64,000 bases of DNA from Motiliproteus sp. MSK22-1 (GTDB lineage Bacteria > Pseudomonadota > Gammaproteobacteria > Pseudomonadales > Balneatricaceae), in assembly GCF_001968815.1 (NCBI RefSeq), contig NZ_MIEQ01000022.1:1-64000 (forward strand), read 5' to 3'. Under the pieces are notes generated by a model that saw only the letters and a program-made list of their open reading frames with translations, searched no databases and had not been told where the DNA came from. Below, in pieces: positions 36,382-45,553 of this stretch. Position 1 is the stretch's first letter, and the number at the start of each line of letters is the position of its first letter. The position numbers were made by a program, and so were the translations under genes.

Positions 36382-36428
36382 AGTGCGTTAGTTGCAGTTT
36401 AGTTGTATTGAAATGAGAGGAATTGTTA

Positions 36429-37211
36429 ATGAGCGCTAACTCTTCGTGTGCTGCGGAAAATACTGAAAAAACCATGTCTCATTGGCCACAGCTGACCTGC
36501 ACTTGTCAGGTACTGGGGGTGAAGCTGCTTGGAGCATCAGTGTATGAGGTACGTCTTGCGTTGCCTGAATTAGGTGAAGAGCTGGGTTTCCACGCCGGGC
36601 AATATCTGGAGCTGGTTTTAGAAGACGGTAAAGCTGTACCGTATTCTATTGCTTCAGCCCCTAAAAAAGACGAGATTGAGCTGCATATTCTCAATCAGGA
36701 AGGGGGACTTTCTGAGAAAGTGTTGGAATTGTTTAATAGCCAACCGGCAGTACAGGTTCGTATGGCAATGGGTGAATGTATCCTCTACCCGGATCATCTT
36801 GATGCCAGGGAAGAGTTGTTGTTTGTGGCGGCGGCCACTGGATTCGGACAAATGAAAGCGATGATCGAACATGCTCTGGATGAAGGGGTGAAAAACCCGA
36901 TTCACCTTTACTGGGGAGTAAGAGCCCAGGAGCAGTTTTACCTGAAATATCTGGCGGAATCATGGGCTAATGAGCATCCACAGGTTCATTTTGTGCCGGT
37001 TGTCTCAGAGGAGCTGGAGAACTGGGAGGGCAGAAGTGGTTTCGTTCATACTGCTGTCATTGAAGACTTTGATAGTCTGGATAATGTTCGAGCCTATGTC
37101 TGTGGCTCTCCTCAAATGGTTTATGCCGTAGAAGATGCCTTTCTGGAACACGGATTGAAAGAAGGTAGAATTTTTTCAGATGTTTTTGCTTACGCTCCGA
37201 GAAGTGCATAA
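36429..37211 (+). CDS. fre: NAD(P)H-flavin reductase, Fre-like
   Basis: This ferredoxin-reductase-fold enzyme reduces free flavins with NAD(P)H; in E. coli fre is next to ubiD. The flavin site VPYSIASAP, the nucleotide-binding AAATGFGQMKAMIEH and the YVCGSPQMVYAV segment are present. The start is at ATG 36429 behind GAGAGGA, giving 260 residues, about 25 more than E. coli Fre because of an N-terminal extension. Confidence 0.9.
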   Translation: MSANSSCAAENTEKTMSHWPQLTCTCQVLGVKLLGASVYEVRLALPELGEELGFHAGQYLELVLEDGKAVPYSIASAPKKDEIELHILNQEGGLSEKVLELFNSQPAVQVRMAMGECILYPDHLDAREELLFVAAATGFGQMKAMIEHALDEGVKNPIHLYWGVRAQEQFYLKYLAESWANEHPQVHFVPVVSEELENWEGRSGFVHTAVIEDFDSLDNVRAYVCGSPQMVYAVEDAFLEHGLKEGRIFSDVFAYAPRSA

Positions 37212-37239
37212 CGCAGGAATATTGGCAGGCTTGAAATTA

Positions 37240-37270
37240 AAAAAGGGTGTCTATGACACCCTTCTTTATT
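37240..37270. terminator. Bidirectional terminator between fre and hemY
   Basis: AAGGGTGTC-TAT-GACACCCTT is a perfect stem with A-rich DNA on one side and CTTTATT on the other, so it can terminate both convergent transcripts. Confidence 0.9.
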
Positions 37271-37306
37271 GCCTTGCTGTTTTATCTGAATCGATATATG
37301 TCGGTA

Positions 37307-38554
37307 CTAGGTGTTTCCTGCTGGTAACGGAAGCTTTGGCAAAGACTCGGTTACCGAATCCAGGTTATCCTTCATCAGCTTCTGGAAGCCCTCGGTATCG
37401 TCAAGATGCTTGAGTAAACGAGCCAGCTCGTTATAAGTTTCTTGCGAATTATGCAGCTCAATACTTTTCTCAAAGTGTTCGCGAGCCTGCTCCCATTGAG
37501 CATTCAGCAGTGACAGGCGACCCAGAGTTAGCTGTAAAGTAGCGTTGTCGCTGTGTTCGTGCACCCAGGTTTTTGCGGTGCTTAGCTGCTTAGCAGGATT
37601 GCTACTGGCAATCTGCCCGTAGAGTTTGACCAGGGAATCATCCCATTCGCGATAAATGGCATCGCTGAGAAATGTTTCGGCTTTGTCCTCAGATCCGTTT
37701 TGTGCCAGCAGTGAGACATAACTGGCAATCAGATCAGAGTCGTTCATCAGCTCTCTGGGTAAGGACTTCCAGGTTTTATTCAGTGCTTTAATCCGGGCTG
37801 GAGCGTCACTTTCTGCTGGCAATTGATCCAGTGTTTCCTTCATCAGCCCAATATAAGCTTTTCGCTCAAGCTCTCGCAGTTGTTGACCTTTGAGAACGTC
37901 GTTCTTCTGGAGGTAAGGAATAAGCTCGGACAGAGACACCCAATCTTGCTGTTGCAAATAAACCTGTTTCAGCATTTTCAGCACGAAAGTATGTCGGGGG
38001 GCGATGCCTCGCAGGCGCTTAAGCGTCGCCAGACAGGGTTCAAGCTGGCCTCGGGATAATTGAATCTGGGCCCGTGTAATGCCGATAGCTGTTTCCGCCT
38101 TAGGCATGACCTTTTGGGCCTGCTCAAGATAGCGGTCGGAAGCATCTGGTAAGCCTTCTTCATGAGCAGCTCGTGCTGCTGCAAGGTAGTTTATCAACGG
38201 TGTTTCTGCTTTGTCTGCTGCAGAAACCAATAAGCGTTGAGCCTTCTGCCAGTCACCGGAAGACAATGCCAGCAAGCCGTTTAGGGTTCTGCGATTAGCG
38301 CGAACCCGAGTGCGATTGTTGTTCCAATCGTTAATTTTGCGGCGGCGTTCCAGTACATATTGAAGAAAGCGAATAGCCAGGTGCAGGGTTACAAAAAGAA
38401 CCGTTGCTACGATGACAAGCCCCCAGATACTGGTTTCAATGGTCGTGTTCTGATAGCTCAGCAGTACATAGCCAGGGTCTTTGATGATAAGTTCACCAAC
38501 CACAGTACCAACAAGCAGCAGGATAAGCCCTATAACGTATAGCAGTTTCATCAC
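37307..38554 (-). CDS. hemY: HemY, TPR membrane protein of the haem operon
   Basis: This 415-residue protein has two N-terminal membrane helices (about 4-21 and 41-62) followed by a TPR-like helical array (for example SSGDWQKAQRLLVSAADKA, LGRLSLLNAQWEQAREHFEKS). It matches the HemY proteins that close hemCDXY operons; E. coli HemY takes part in haem biosynthesis, probably as an assembly or scaffold protein rather than a protoporphyrinogen oxidase. The start overlaps the hemX stop by four bases. Confidence 0.92.
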   Translation of the reverse strand: MMKLLYVIGLILLLVGTVVGELIIKDPGYVLLSYQNTTIETSIWGLVIVATVLFVTLHLAIRFLQYVLERRRKINDWNNNRTRVRANRRTLNGLLALSSGDWQKAQRLLVSAADKAETPLINYLAAARAAHEEGLPDASDRYLEQAQKVMPKAETAIGITRAQIQLSRGQLEPCLATLKRLRGIAPRHTFVLKMLKQVYLQQQDWVSLSELIPYLQKNDVLKGQQLRELERKAYIGLMKETLDQLPAESDAPARIKALNKTWKSLPRELMNDSDLIASYVSLLAQNGSEDKAETFLSDAIYREWDDSLVKLYGQIASSNPAKQLSTAKTWVHEHSDNATLQLTLGRLSLLNAQWEQAREHFEKSIELHNSQETYNELARLLKHLDDTEGFQKLMKDNLDSVTESLPKLPLPAGNT

Positions 38555-39936
38555 GCTTCTCCTTTGGCGTCATGAATGTCCGCCAGGTAAGCTTTGAGTG
38601 CTTTCAGTGAAGAAGTTATATCAGGCAGGGCTGGTGACACCTGTATGGATTTCAGGTCATTGAGGCCTTTAAGCAGGCTTTGAGTGGTAGAGTCTTCCGC
38701 TTCAAAATAACTGCTGACCCACTCCGTTGCTTTGTTAAGGCTGGCGTCATAGGAACCCTGCTGGCCCTGAAGTAGAGATAGCTGAGCCTGTTCAATCATC
38801 AGGTGCAGGTTCTGTTGTAAGAAGTATACCTGCTCGGGAGATAATAGAGGCTCAATAGGCTCATCACGATGTTGAATTACGATCAGCTTTTCCAGCTTGT
38901 CCATTGTCTGATTCCAGGACGCTTTCAGTCCTTGATTCCAGCTCTCGGATACAGAATCAGGCGTGACCTCTTTTAGCATGTCGGGTAGCTCACGCTTGTC
39001 TGAGATTGGAATCAGGCGAAGTTTGCTGACCTGTTCGTTCAGGGCGGCCAGCTTCAGGAAAGTTCCGTCGACGTCCAAGCGTGGTACAGACTCCAGAGAG
39101 GCAATGTCGCTGGCAATTGCTTTGCGTACATTATAGATAGACACATCGTCGGTTTCCTTCAGGATCTGATCTGAAGACTTCAGTAATGCTAGCGCTCCAA
39201 CTGGAGATTTCTCCATCAGTACACGCTGATTAGCCAGTCGTAACAGGTATTCGACTTCAGCGAGTAACCAGTCTTTACGCTTGTCGGTACCGATTTTACT
39301 CATTTGCTTGGTAGCTCGGGTCAAGCGGTCCTGAAGCTCTGAAACATGCTGCTGTTGTGCTTGTAGTTCAGACTTGAGTGCGTCTATCTTTGCTTCCGCT
39401 TTGCCACTCTCTTTCGAGGCTGCAGCGATGGTTTTCTGTAGATTCTGATCTATGGATTCATTAACACTGGCCGCCGAGGACTCCAGAGAAGCTGTTTGTA
39501 GTTGAAGTTCCTGCAGTTTAGAGAAACCGTAGCCTGCGACAATCAACGCACAGAGAGCCAAAACAAAAGCTAAAACACCGATCCAGGAACGAGATTTCTT
39601 TTCTGTGCTGGTTTGTTCCGGTTCTTTGTTTTCTGATCCGGATTCCTCAGCAGTGCTGGCTGCTTCGTTAGTGCCTTCCACTGATTCCGGCTCAGTTTTA
39701 GTATCTGTGGTTTCTTCTAAAACAACAGCGTCTTCCACATCACTGTCTGAGTGACCTGTGGTGATTTCTGCTTTTGCATCCAGATCATCAGCATTCTTCT
39801 GCGTGTCGGTCGGTTGCTCGTCTACTGTCGGCGTGTCTGAACTTTCCGTTGTTTGAGTGGTTTCAGTTGAGCTGTCATCTTTAGACTGCAGGTCGTCCTG
39901 CTTTTCTTTGCTCTGCCCTAACTTTTTGTCATTCAT
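38551..39936 (-). CDS. hemX: HemX, membrane protein of the haem operon
   Basis: The 461-residue product has a very acidic, low-complexity N-terminus rich in Glu, Asp, Thr and Ser (to about residue 115), one membrane helix (SWIGVLAFVLALCALIVAGY), a coiled coil, then the HemX domain (DWLLAEVEYLLRLANQRVLM). The start at MNDKKLGQ is preceded by GGGA and overlaps the hemD stop. Despite older names it has no methyltransferase domain. Confidence 0.9.
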   Translation of the reverse strand: MNDKKLGQSKEKQDDLQSKDDSSTETTQTTESSDTPTVDEQPTDTQKNADDLDAKAEITTGHSDSDVEDAVVLEETTDTKTEPESVEGTNEAASTAEESGSENKEPEQTSTEKKSRSWIGVLAFVLALCALIVAGYGFSKLQELQLQTASLESSAASVNESIDQNLQKTIAAASKESGKAEAKIDALKSELQAQQQHVSELQDRLTRATKQMSKIGTDKRKDWLLAEVEYLLRLANQRVLMEKSPVGALALLKSSDQILKETDDVSIYNVRKAIASDIASLESVPRLDVDGTFLKLAALNEQVSKLRLIPISDKRELPDMLKEVTPDSVSESWNQGLKASWNQTMDKLEKLIVIQHRDEPIEPLLSPEQVYFLQQNLHLMIEQAQLSLLQGQQGSYDASLNKATEWVSSYFEAEDSTTQSLLKGLNDLKSIQVSPALPDITSSLKALKAYLADIHDAKGEA

Positions 39937-40768
39937 GGATTTTCCCATGTTCGTCATCCGCAGTAGTAAGTTGTAATGTATGCTGAAAAGCTTCAATCAT
40001 TGACTGATCTGTTGCATTTAGCGCTATATCTACTCTGCTGTAGCCCAGTTGGCGTGCCTTATGAGCAATGCGTTGGCTGGGTACAATCAGAGGTATCTGC
40101 CGTAACTGATGGATCGGCAGTGAATCTTTTGGTCCTTTACACAATTGATCCAGGTTCTCGAGGGATTGTTGACTGGTAACTAACATAACCGAAGGCAGAA
40201 ATTTATAAATGATACTTTCGACGTCCTGCACGGCGTAGTTTGGGCTAACTCGACGGTAAAGCTCAGCATAGTCGACCTTTGCCCCTCTTGATGACAGTGC
40301 TTGTCCCAGATGTTCTCGTCCTTCGACCCCACGGCAGATAAGGATACTCTTTCCTTGTAACTGTTGCAGCTCCGGTAACGTCAATAATGTTTCTGAATCC
40401 ATTCCTGTTTCAGGACAGGTTGCCGGGATGTCCAGTTTTTGTAATGCTCTGGCGGTTGCGTCGCCGACTGCGAGCCAATGAATTCTGATGGGTAACTGTG
40501 GCCAGTAACTGTCTATCCATTCAAATCCAAGGCGAGCGGCATTGGTACTGATAAAAATGACTGCATGATAGCGGTCCAGTTCCATAAACTTTTGCTTCAG
40601 CGGCTCAAGAGAAGCCATGTAGCTTTCCGCTGGTTCTATTGCCAATGTCGGAAAGCGGACGGGTTCAGCCCCCATTTCCCGTAGGGTCTGGCATAGAGCC
40701 TCTGCCTGAGGAGCAGGCCGGGTCACCAGGACTCGCTGTCCGGATAATGGCTGATCCGGTTGACTCAT
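39929..40768 (-). CDS. hemD: Uroporphyrinogen-III synthase
   Basis: This 279-residue enzyme cyclises hydroxymethylbilane with ring D inversion. It has the divergent HemD two-domain pattern: [17 protein letters not shown] at the N-terminus, [10 protein letters not shown], and [13 protein letters not shown]. The start overlaps the hemC stop by four bases, so translation is coupled. Confidence 0.93.
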   Translation of the reverse strand: MSQPDQPLSGQRVLVTRPAPQAEALCQTLREMGAEPVRFPTLAIEPAESYMASLEPLKQKFMELDRYHAVIFISTNAARLGFEWIDSYWPQLPIRIHWLAVGDATARALQKLDIPATCPETGMDSETLLTLPELQQLQGKSILICRGVEGREHLGQALSSRGAKVDYAELYRRVSPNYAVQDVESIIYKFLPSVMLVTSQQSLENLDQLCKGPKDSLPIHQLRQIPLIVPSQRIAHKARQLGYSRVDIALNATDQSMIEAFQHTLQLTTADDEHGKIHE

Positions 40769-41697
40769 TCCCCGTAAACTTCCTTCAAAATGGCCGCAGC
40801 ACCCTGGCTTAACAATTCTTCGGCCAGCGTTATGCCAAGGCTTTCACACTGTTCTGCAGGTCCGTTGATTTCTGCGCGCAGCACCAGGCTTCCATCGGGT
40901 TTTCCTACCAGTCCCCGAAGGTAAATCTGTTTCTTATCATCCAGAGTTGCATAGCATGCGATAGGTACCTGGCAACCACCTTCCAGGCGCTTATTCATGG
41001 CTCGTTCGGCCTTGACTCGATAGGCTGTATCCTGATGGTGCAACGGTGTCAATAGGGCAACTGTCTGTTCGTCTGCCATTCGGCATTCGACGCCAACGGC
41101 TCCCTGACCGCCTGCGGGCAAGCTTTGTTCAGGGGGGATTTGTTGTTTGATACGATCTTCCATTTTTAAGCGGATCAAGCCTGCTGAGGCCAGGATAATG
41201 GCGTCGTAATCCCCATTGTCCAGCTTGGCCAGGCGAGTATTCACGTTTCCCCGAAGAAACTTGACCTGCAAATCTGGCCGTCTTTCCCGCAGCTGAGTTT
41301 CACGTCTTAAGCTGGATGTGCCGACCACTGAACCTTCGGGCAACTCATCCAGGCTGTTGTATCGATTGCTGACAAAAGCGTCCGTGGGCGTTTCCCGTTC
41401 GCAAATAATAGCCAGACCGAGGCCCTCAGGGAATTCCATCGGGACATCTTTCATGGAATGGACGGCTATATCGGCCTGGTTTTCCAGCAGTGCATGTTCC
41501 AGTTCCTTAACAAAGAGACCCTTACCGCCGACTTTAGCCAGGGGAACGTCAAGAATTTTGTCCCCACGGGAAGTCATTCCCAGTAATTCTACTTTGATTC
41601 CTGGGTGGTGTTTTTCTAACTCAGCCTTGATAAATTCGGCTTGCCAGAGGGCCAAGGGGCTTTTGCGGGTGGCAATTCGGATGAGTTTTTCGGGCAT
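40765..41697 (-). CDS. hemC: Porphobilinogen deaminase (hydroxymethylbilane synthase)
   Basis: This enzyme polymerises four porphobilinogen molecules. [16 protein letters not shown], the catalytic SMKDVP region, [17 protein letters not shown] and the cofactor cysteine in [12 protein letters not shown] are intact. The start at MPEKLIRI gives 310 residues. It is the first gene of hemC-hemD-hemX-hemY and is divergent from argH, as in Pseudomonas but without the algR/algZ pair. Confidence 0.96.
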   Translation of the reverse strand: MPEKLIRIATRKSPLALWQAEFIKAELEKHHPGIKVELLGMTSRGDKILDVPLAKVGGKGLFVKELEHALLENQADIAVHSMKDVPMEFPEGLGLAIICERETPTDAFVSNRYNSLDELPEGSVVGTSSLRRETQLRERRPDLQVKFLRGNVNTRLAKLDNGDYDAIILASAGLIRLKMEDRIKQQIPPEQSLPAGGQGAVGVECRMADEQTVALLTPLHHQDTAYRVKAERAMNKRLEGGCQVPIACYATLDDKKQIYLRGLVGKPDGSLVLRAEINGPAEQCESLGITLAEELLSQGAAAILKEVYGE

Positions 41698-41709
41698 TTT
41701 AGGTCTCAC

Positions 41710-42023
41710 TGCACGGTCAAATTGAGGGGTGTAGAACAGGCGTAGTAGTATACTTTCTACGACTGGAAAAATGCTTGGACACCCTCGCTGCGCGCCAGTT
41801 TACCAGAAACCTGCTTTGAACTGCATCTGCTCAAATTGTTTAGAGTCAATCCTCCCAAAATAAATAGTCAAAGGGAGGTCGTCGCAGAGTGCTGGAAGGC
41901 ACTGTATAATACCGCCACTTTGCTAATTCTGCGGACAGTGGTAATTATCCATCGCAGTATAAATAATCCAGATCTAAACGTTTCCCGGACTTGTACCAGT
42001 TCGAAATGAAGGGGCTCCAATTC
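41710..42023. promoter_or_regulatory. hemC-argH divergent promoter region
   Basis: This 314-bp gene-free interval between two divergent operons must hold both promoters. A TATAAT at 41905-41910 facing argH is the best -10 candidate, but the -35 is weak. Nothing else was recognised. Confidence 0.4.
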
Positions 42024-43472
42024 ATGTCCAGTACCGATTCCTCCAGTAATAGTTCATCTGTCAATCAGGATGACAGTCATCAATCTGCTACCAACCAGCA
42101 ATGGGGTGGTCGGTTCAGCGAAGCTACCGACGCCTTTGTTGCTCGCTTTACGGCATCGGTGGACTTTGACCAGCGGATGTATCGTCAAGATATTCAGGGT
42201 TCTGTTGCCCACGCCAGGATGTTGGCCAAAGTAGGAGTGCTGACTGAAGCTGAACGTGACGACATTCTGGGTGGTTTACAGGAGGTTCTGGAAGAAATCG
42301 AAAGCGGTGAATTTGACTGGTCAGTGGCATTAGAAGATGTACATATGAACATCGAAGCCGCATTAACCCAGAAAATAGGCTTTACCGGTAAAAAATTGCA
42401 TACCGGGCGCTCGCGTAATGACCAGGTTGCAACTGATATCCGCCTTTATTTGCGTGATGAACTGGATGTTATTCTCTCTGAGATCAACCGCCTCCAACAG
42501 GGGTTATTGGATTTGGCTGAGCGTGAAGCTGATACCATCATGCCAGGTTTTACTCACCTTCAGACGGCACAACCGGTGACTTTTGGTCATCACTTGCTGG
42601 CATGGTTTGAAATGTTGCAGCGGGATCATGCGCGTTTGCTGGACTGTCGTAAGCGTATCAATATCCTGCCTTTGGGGGCTGCTGCTTTGGCAGGTACCAC
42701 TTATCCTATTGATCGGCATTACACTGCGGAGCTGTTAGGCTTTGATATGCCGAGCGAAAACTCCCTGGATTCCGTCAGTGACCGGGATTTTGCGATTGAA
42801 TTCTGTGCCGCTGCCAGCCTGATCATGACGCATCTTTCGCGCGCATCTGAAGAATTGGTCCTGTGGACATCGGCCCAGTTTAACTTCATCAATCTGCCTG
42901 ACCGCTTCTGTACCGGCTCTTCGATCATGCCGCAGAAAAAGAATCCTGATGTTCCTGAGTTGGTTCGTGGCAAGAGCGGACGGGTAACTGGCCACCTGAT
43001 CTCTCTGTTGATGCTGATGAAGTCGCAACCTTTGGCTTACAACAAGGATAACCAGGAAGATAAAGAGCCGTTGTTTGATGTCATTGATACCCTTCAGGGC
43101 TGTTTGCGTGCCTATGCGGATATGATTCCGGCAATTACCTCGAAGAAAGAAAGTATGCGCGAAGCGGCATTGCGTGGTTTTTCAACGGCAACTGATCTGG
43201 CCGATTATCTGGTCCGTAACGGCGTTGCATTTCGGGATGCCCACGAGATTGTAGGAAAGTCTGTTGCCTACGGTATCGAGCAGGATAAAGACCTGGGAGA
43301 GATGTCGTTGCAGGAGTTGCAGCAATTTTCAGATGTCATTAGTGAAGATGTGTTTGACGTGTTAACGCTGGAAGGCTCGGTGGCAGCCAGAGATCATATT
43401 GGCGGTACTGCGCCAGATCAGGTCCGTGCTGCTGTTGCACGGGGGCGGGAAAAGCTGGCTGATCGAGGTTAG
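42024..43472 (+). CDS. argH: Argininosuccinate lyase
   Basis: This enzyme cleaves argininosuccinate to arginine and fumarate. The fumarase-superfamily signature [12 protein letters not shown] and the catalytic [13 protein letters not shown] and [13 protein letters not shown] segments are intact. The 482-residue protein has about 20 extra Ser/Asn/Gln residues before [11 protein letters not shown], where family members usually begin. Start at ATG 42024, preceded by AAGGGG. Confidence 0.95.
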   Translation: MSSTDSSSNSSSVNQDDSHQSATNQQWGGRFSEATDAFVARFTASVDFDQRMYRQDIQGSVAHARMLAKVGVLTEAERDDILGGLQEVLEEIESGEFDWSVALEDVHMNIEAALTQKIGFTGKKLHTGRSRNDQVATDIRLYLRDELDVILSEINRLQQGLLDLAEREADTIMPGFTHLQTAQPVTFGHHLLAWFEMLQRDHARLLDCRKRINILPLGAAALAGTTYPIDRHYTAELLGFDMPSENSLDSVSDRDFAIEFCAAASLIMTHLSRASEELVLWTSAQFNFINLPDRFCTGSSIMPQKKNPDVPELVRGKSGRVTGHLISLLMLMKSQPLAYNKDNQEDKEPLFDVIDTLQGCLRAYADMIPAITSKKESMREAALRGFSTATDLADYLVRNGVAFRDAHEIVGKSVAYGIEQDKDLGEMSLQELQQFSDVISEDVFDVLTLEGSVAARDHIGGTAPDQVRAAVARGREKLADRG

Positions 43473-43509
43473 TCTTATCTTGTCAGATAAATAAAAATCC
43501 AGACTCAAT

Positions 43510-43543
43510 TTGCTAGCATGGGCTTTGAATCTCATGCTAGCAA
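43510..43543. terminator. Perfect 11-bp hairpin between argH and gcvR
   Basis: TTGCTAGCATG (43510-43520) pairs with CATGCTAGCAA (43533-43543). It lies between convergent genes and probably stops both, although no strong T-run follows. Confidence 0.55.
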
Positions 43544-43609
43544 CCTTGCTTAAACGGCCACAGGTGAGGGAACAGCCACGTCACCGTTTGATTACTTTTT
43601 GCTACTGTT

Positions 43610-44137
43610 TCAGTTGCCTTGTAAATTCAGAGAAATATCAACCATTAAGTCTGAAGCGATAGCTTCCAGTCCTTCCTGAAGTTCATCGAGATCGGTATCT
43701 ACAGGAGCCATCAGATCTGCACTGGCTTTAAATAACATCTCAGCAGACATTGATCCGCTGACGACCTCAGTTTCGAGGTGATCAACGCTGACATTATGCT
43801 TTGCCAGTGCCCGGGATATGTCTCTAACGATGCCGGGTTTATCATGACCAATCAGCTCAAGGCACAGCGGTTTACCCTGACGTTCAATTTCACTGCTGCT
43901 GTCCACTTCCGCAATAACTTTCAGCCCTTGAGTGTCGAGCTGTTGAAGAGCGTTAAGCAGATTATCTGCTCGGGTGCTGTCTACACTGGCAATCATGATT
44001 CCGGCAAACTTTCCAGCGAGTCGAGACATGCTACTTTCCTGCCAGCTTGCTCGGTGTTCTGTTAATGTACCTGAAACTATTTCGACCAGGCCCGGCTTGT
44101 CGGGACCAATCAGGGTAACTACCAGAGAGGTTTTCAT
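43610..44137 (-). CDS. gcvR: GcvR-like ACT-domain regulator
   Basis: The 175-residue protein consists of two ACT domains (TLIGPDKPGLVEIVSGTL and ELIGHDKPGIVRDISRAL). This is the architecture of GcvR, the partner that holds the activator GcvA in check in glycine cleavage regulation. No DNA-binding domain is present. gcvT and gcvH lie 12 kb away in the same window. Confidence 0.8.
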   Translation of the reverse strand: MKTSLVVTLIGPDKPGLVEIVSGTLTEHRASWQESSMSRLAGKFAGIMIASVDSTRADNLLNALQQLDTQGLKVIAEVDSSSEIERQGKPLCLELIGHDKPGIVRDISRALAKHNVSVDHLETEVVSGSMSAEMLFKASADLMAPVDTDLDELQEGLEAIASDLMVDISLNLQGN

Positions 44138-44266
44138 GGGTTATGACTCCAGAGGATCATTGTACGGTTCTGCAATGTTGTATTCAGCAATAATAGACTA
44201 TGTACAGTTGCATACTATGCGCAGATCTAAGCGATTCGCAAGCTGATAGAAGGGGTCGGGTTAAGT

Positions 44267-45202
44267 ATGAGTGAGTTTAATGGGGTAATTGCAGCCTTGG
44301 GGCCGGTTTTTGTCCTTGTCCTGCTGGGTTACGCTTGTCGATTGATTGGATTTCCAGGGCAGGGCTTTTGGCCCCAGGCTGAGCGCTTTACCTACTATCT
44401 GCTGTTTCCCTCTTTGTTGGTTTATAAGTTATCCACAGCCCGGCTTTCAGGTCTTGAGCTGCCATCTGCTGTCGCGGCGATCGTCTGTTTACTGGTTGTT
44501 GCCTCTCTACTTGTTTACGGGCTGGGGGTCTGGCTGAAGTTAGGTGGACCGGCGTTGAGTTCTTTTTATCAGGGCAGTGTTCGTTTTAATACTTACGTTG
44601 GCCTGGCGTCTGCGGTTGAGCTGTTCGGAGAGCAGGGGCTGCTCTGGGGAGCTGTTTTTCTCGCAGTGATGATTCCTTTGGTTAATGTCTGCTGTGTATT
44701 AGTGTTTGCTCTGGTTGCAGAGGGAGGTAATCGGCCGTCCTTGGGGTCGGTGATTATGAATCTGGCGAAGAACCCGTTAATACTTGCCTGTGGAATAGGC
44801 ATCGGTCTGAATGTCAGCGGTCTGGGATTACCTTGGGGAGCAGAACCTGTCCTTGCTCTTTTAAGTCCGGTAGCACTGCCTTTGGGGTTGTTGGCTGTGG
44901 GAGTTGGATTGGATTTAAAGGTTTTAAGGCGAGGAGGTTTAGGCCTTTGGCTGAGTTGTTTTTTTAAACTCCTGTGTTATCCACTGTTGTTTGTCGTACT
45001 CGCTAAACTATTTCAATTATCCACAGTGGCTACATCCGTACTACTGATTTTTACCTTGTTACCTACGGCCCCTTCAGCTTATATACTCGCTCGACAACTG
45101 GGAGGTGATGCACCCTTAATGGCGGCAATGATTACCCTGCAAACCTTATTGGCGATGCTGACTATACCGCTGATATTGGTGTTGTTCGGTTATTTTTCAT
45201 AG
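44267..45202 (+). CDS. AEC-family transporter
   Basis: This 311-residue protein has about ten membrane helices of the auxin efflux carrier family. Visible family features are the N-terminal GPVFVLVLLGYACRLIGF, the half-way break AKNPLILACGIGIGLN, and the C-terminal PTAPSAYILARQLGGD. Bacterial members move carboxylates such as malate or other organic anions; the substrate is not predictable here. Confidence 0.85.
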   Translation: MSEFNGVIAALGPVFVLVLLGYACRLIGFPGQGFWPQAERFTYYLLFPSLLVYKLSTARLSGLELPSAVAAIVCLLVVASLLVYGLGVWLKLGGPALSSFYQGSVRFNTYVGLASAVELFGEQGLLWGAVFLAVMIPLVNVCCVLVFALVAEGGNRPSLGSVIMNLAKNPLILACGIGIGLNVSGLGLPWGAEPVLALLSPVALPLGLLAVGVGLDLKVLRRGGLGLWLSCFFKLLCYPLLFVVLAKLFQLSTVATSVLLIFTLLPTAPSAYILARQLGGDAPLMAAMITLQTLLAMLTIPLILVLFGYFS

Positions 45203-45351
45203 TCTGTCTAAAGCTTTTGAAGTTAAGTAGGAAGCTTCGAAAGCTCCGGAGTCTATACTGACTAAGGAGTCTGGACTTACCCACAGCTTTCCTGCTGGAA
45301 CGGGTTCGTGGCCATCCTGTTGAAATAGTCTTCTCAAGGAGAAGCTGAACT

Positions 45352-45528
45352 GTGTTATCAAAACCGGAGTTTCCCTATATCCTCTTTGTTGTGGCTGGAT
45401 TGTTGTTTGCCTGGCCTCTGATGGAGGTTTACCGTCAATTCAGTCCTTTGGGGCGACTGTTCTATTTCTTCGGTATTTGGGCAACGGTGGTGCTGGTCTA
45501 TTTCTTTATGTCTAAAAAAGTTGGTTGA
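45352..45528 (+). CDS. CbrX-like small membrane protein
   Basis: A GTG behind AAGGAG opens a 58-codon frame: MLSKPEFPYILFVVAGLLFA, then WPLMEVYRQFSPLGRLFYFF, with two hydrophobic helices. It ends 25 bp before the CbrA-like gene. In Pseudomonas a small gene, cbrX, sits in this position and is translationally linked to cbrA. Confidence 0.7.
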   Translation: MLSKPEFPYILFVVAGLLFAWPLMEVYRQFSPLGRLFYFFGIWATVVLVYFFMSKKVG

Positions 45529-45553
45529 AGCGAAAGCAGAAGGAACTGACTAA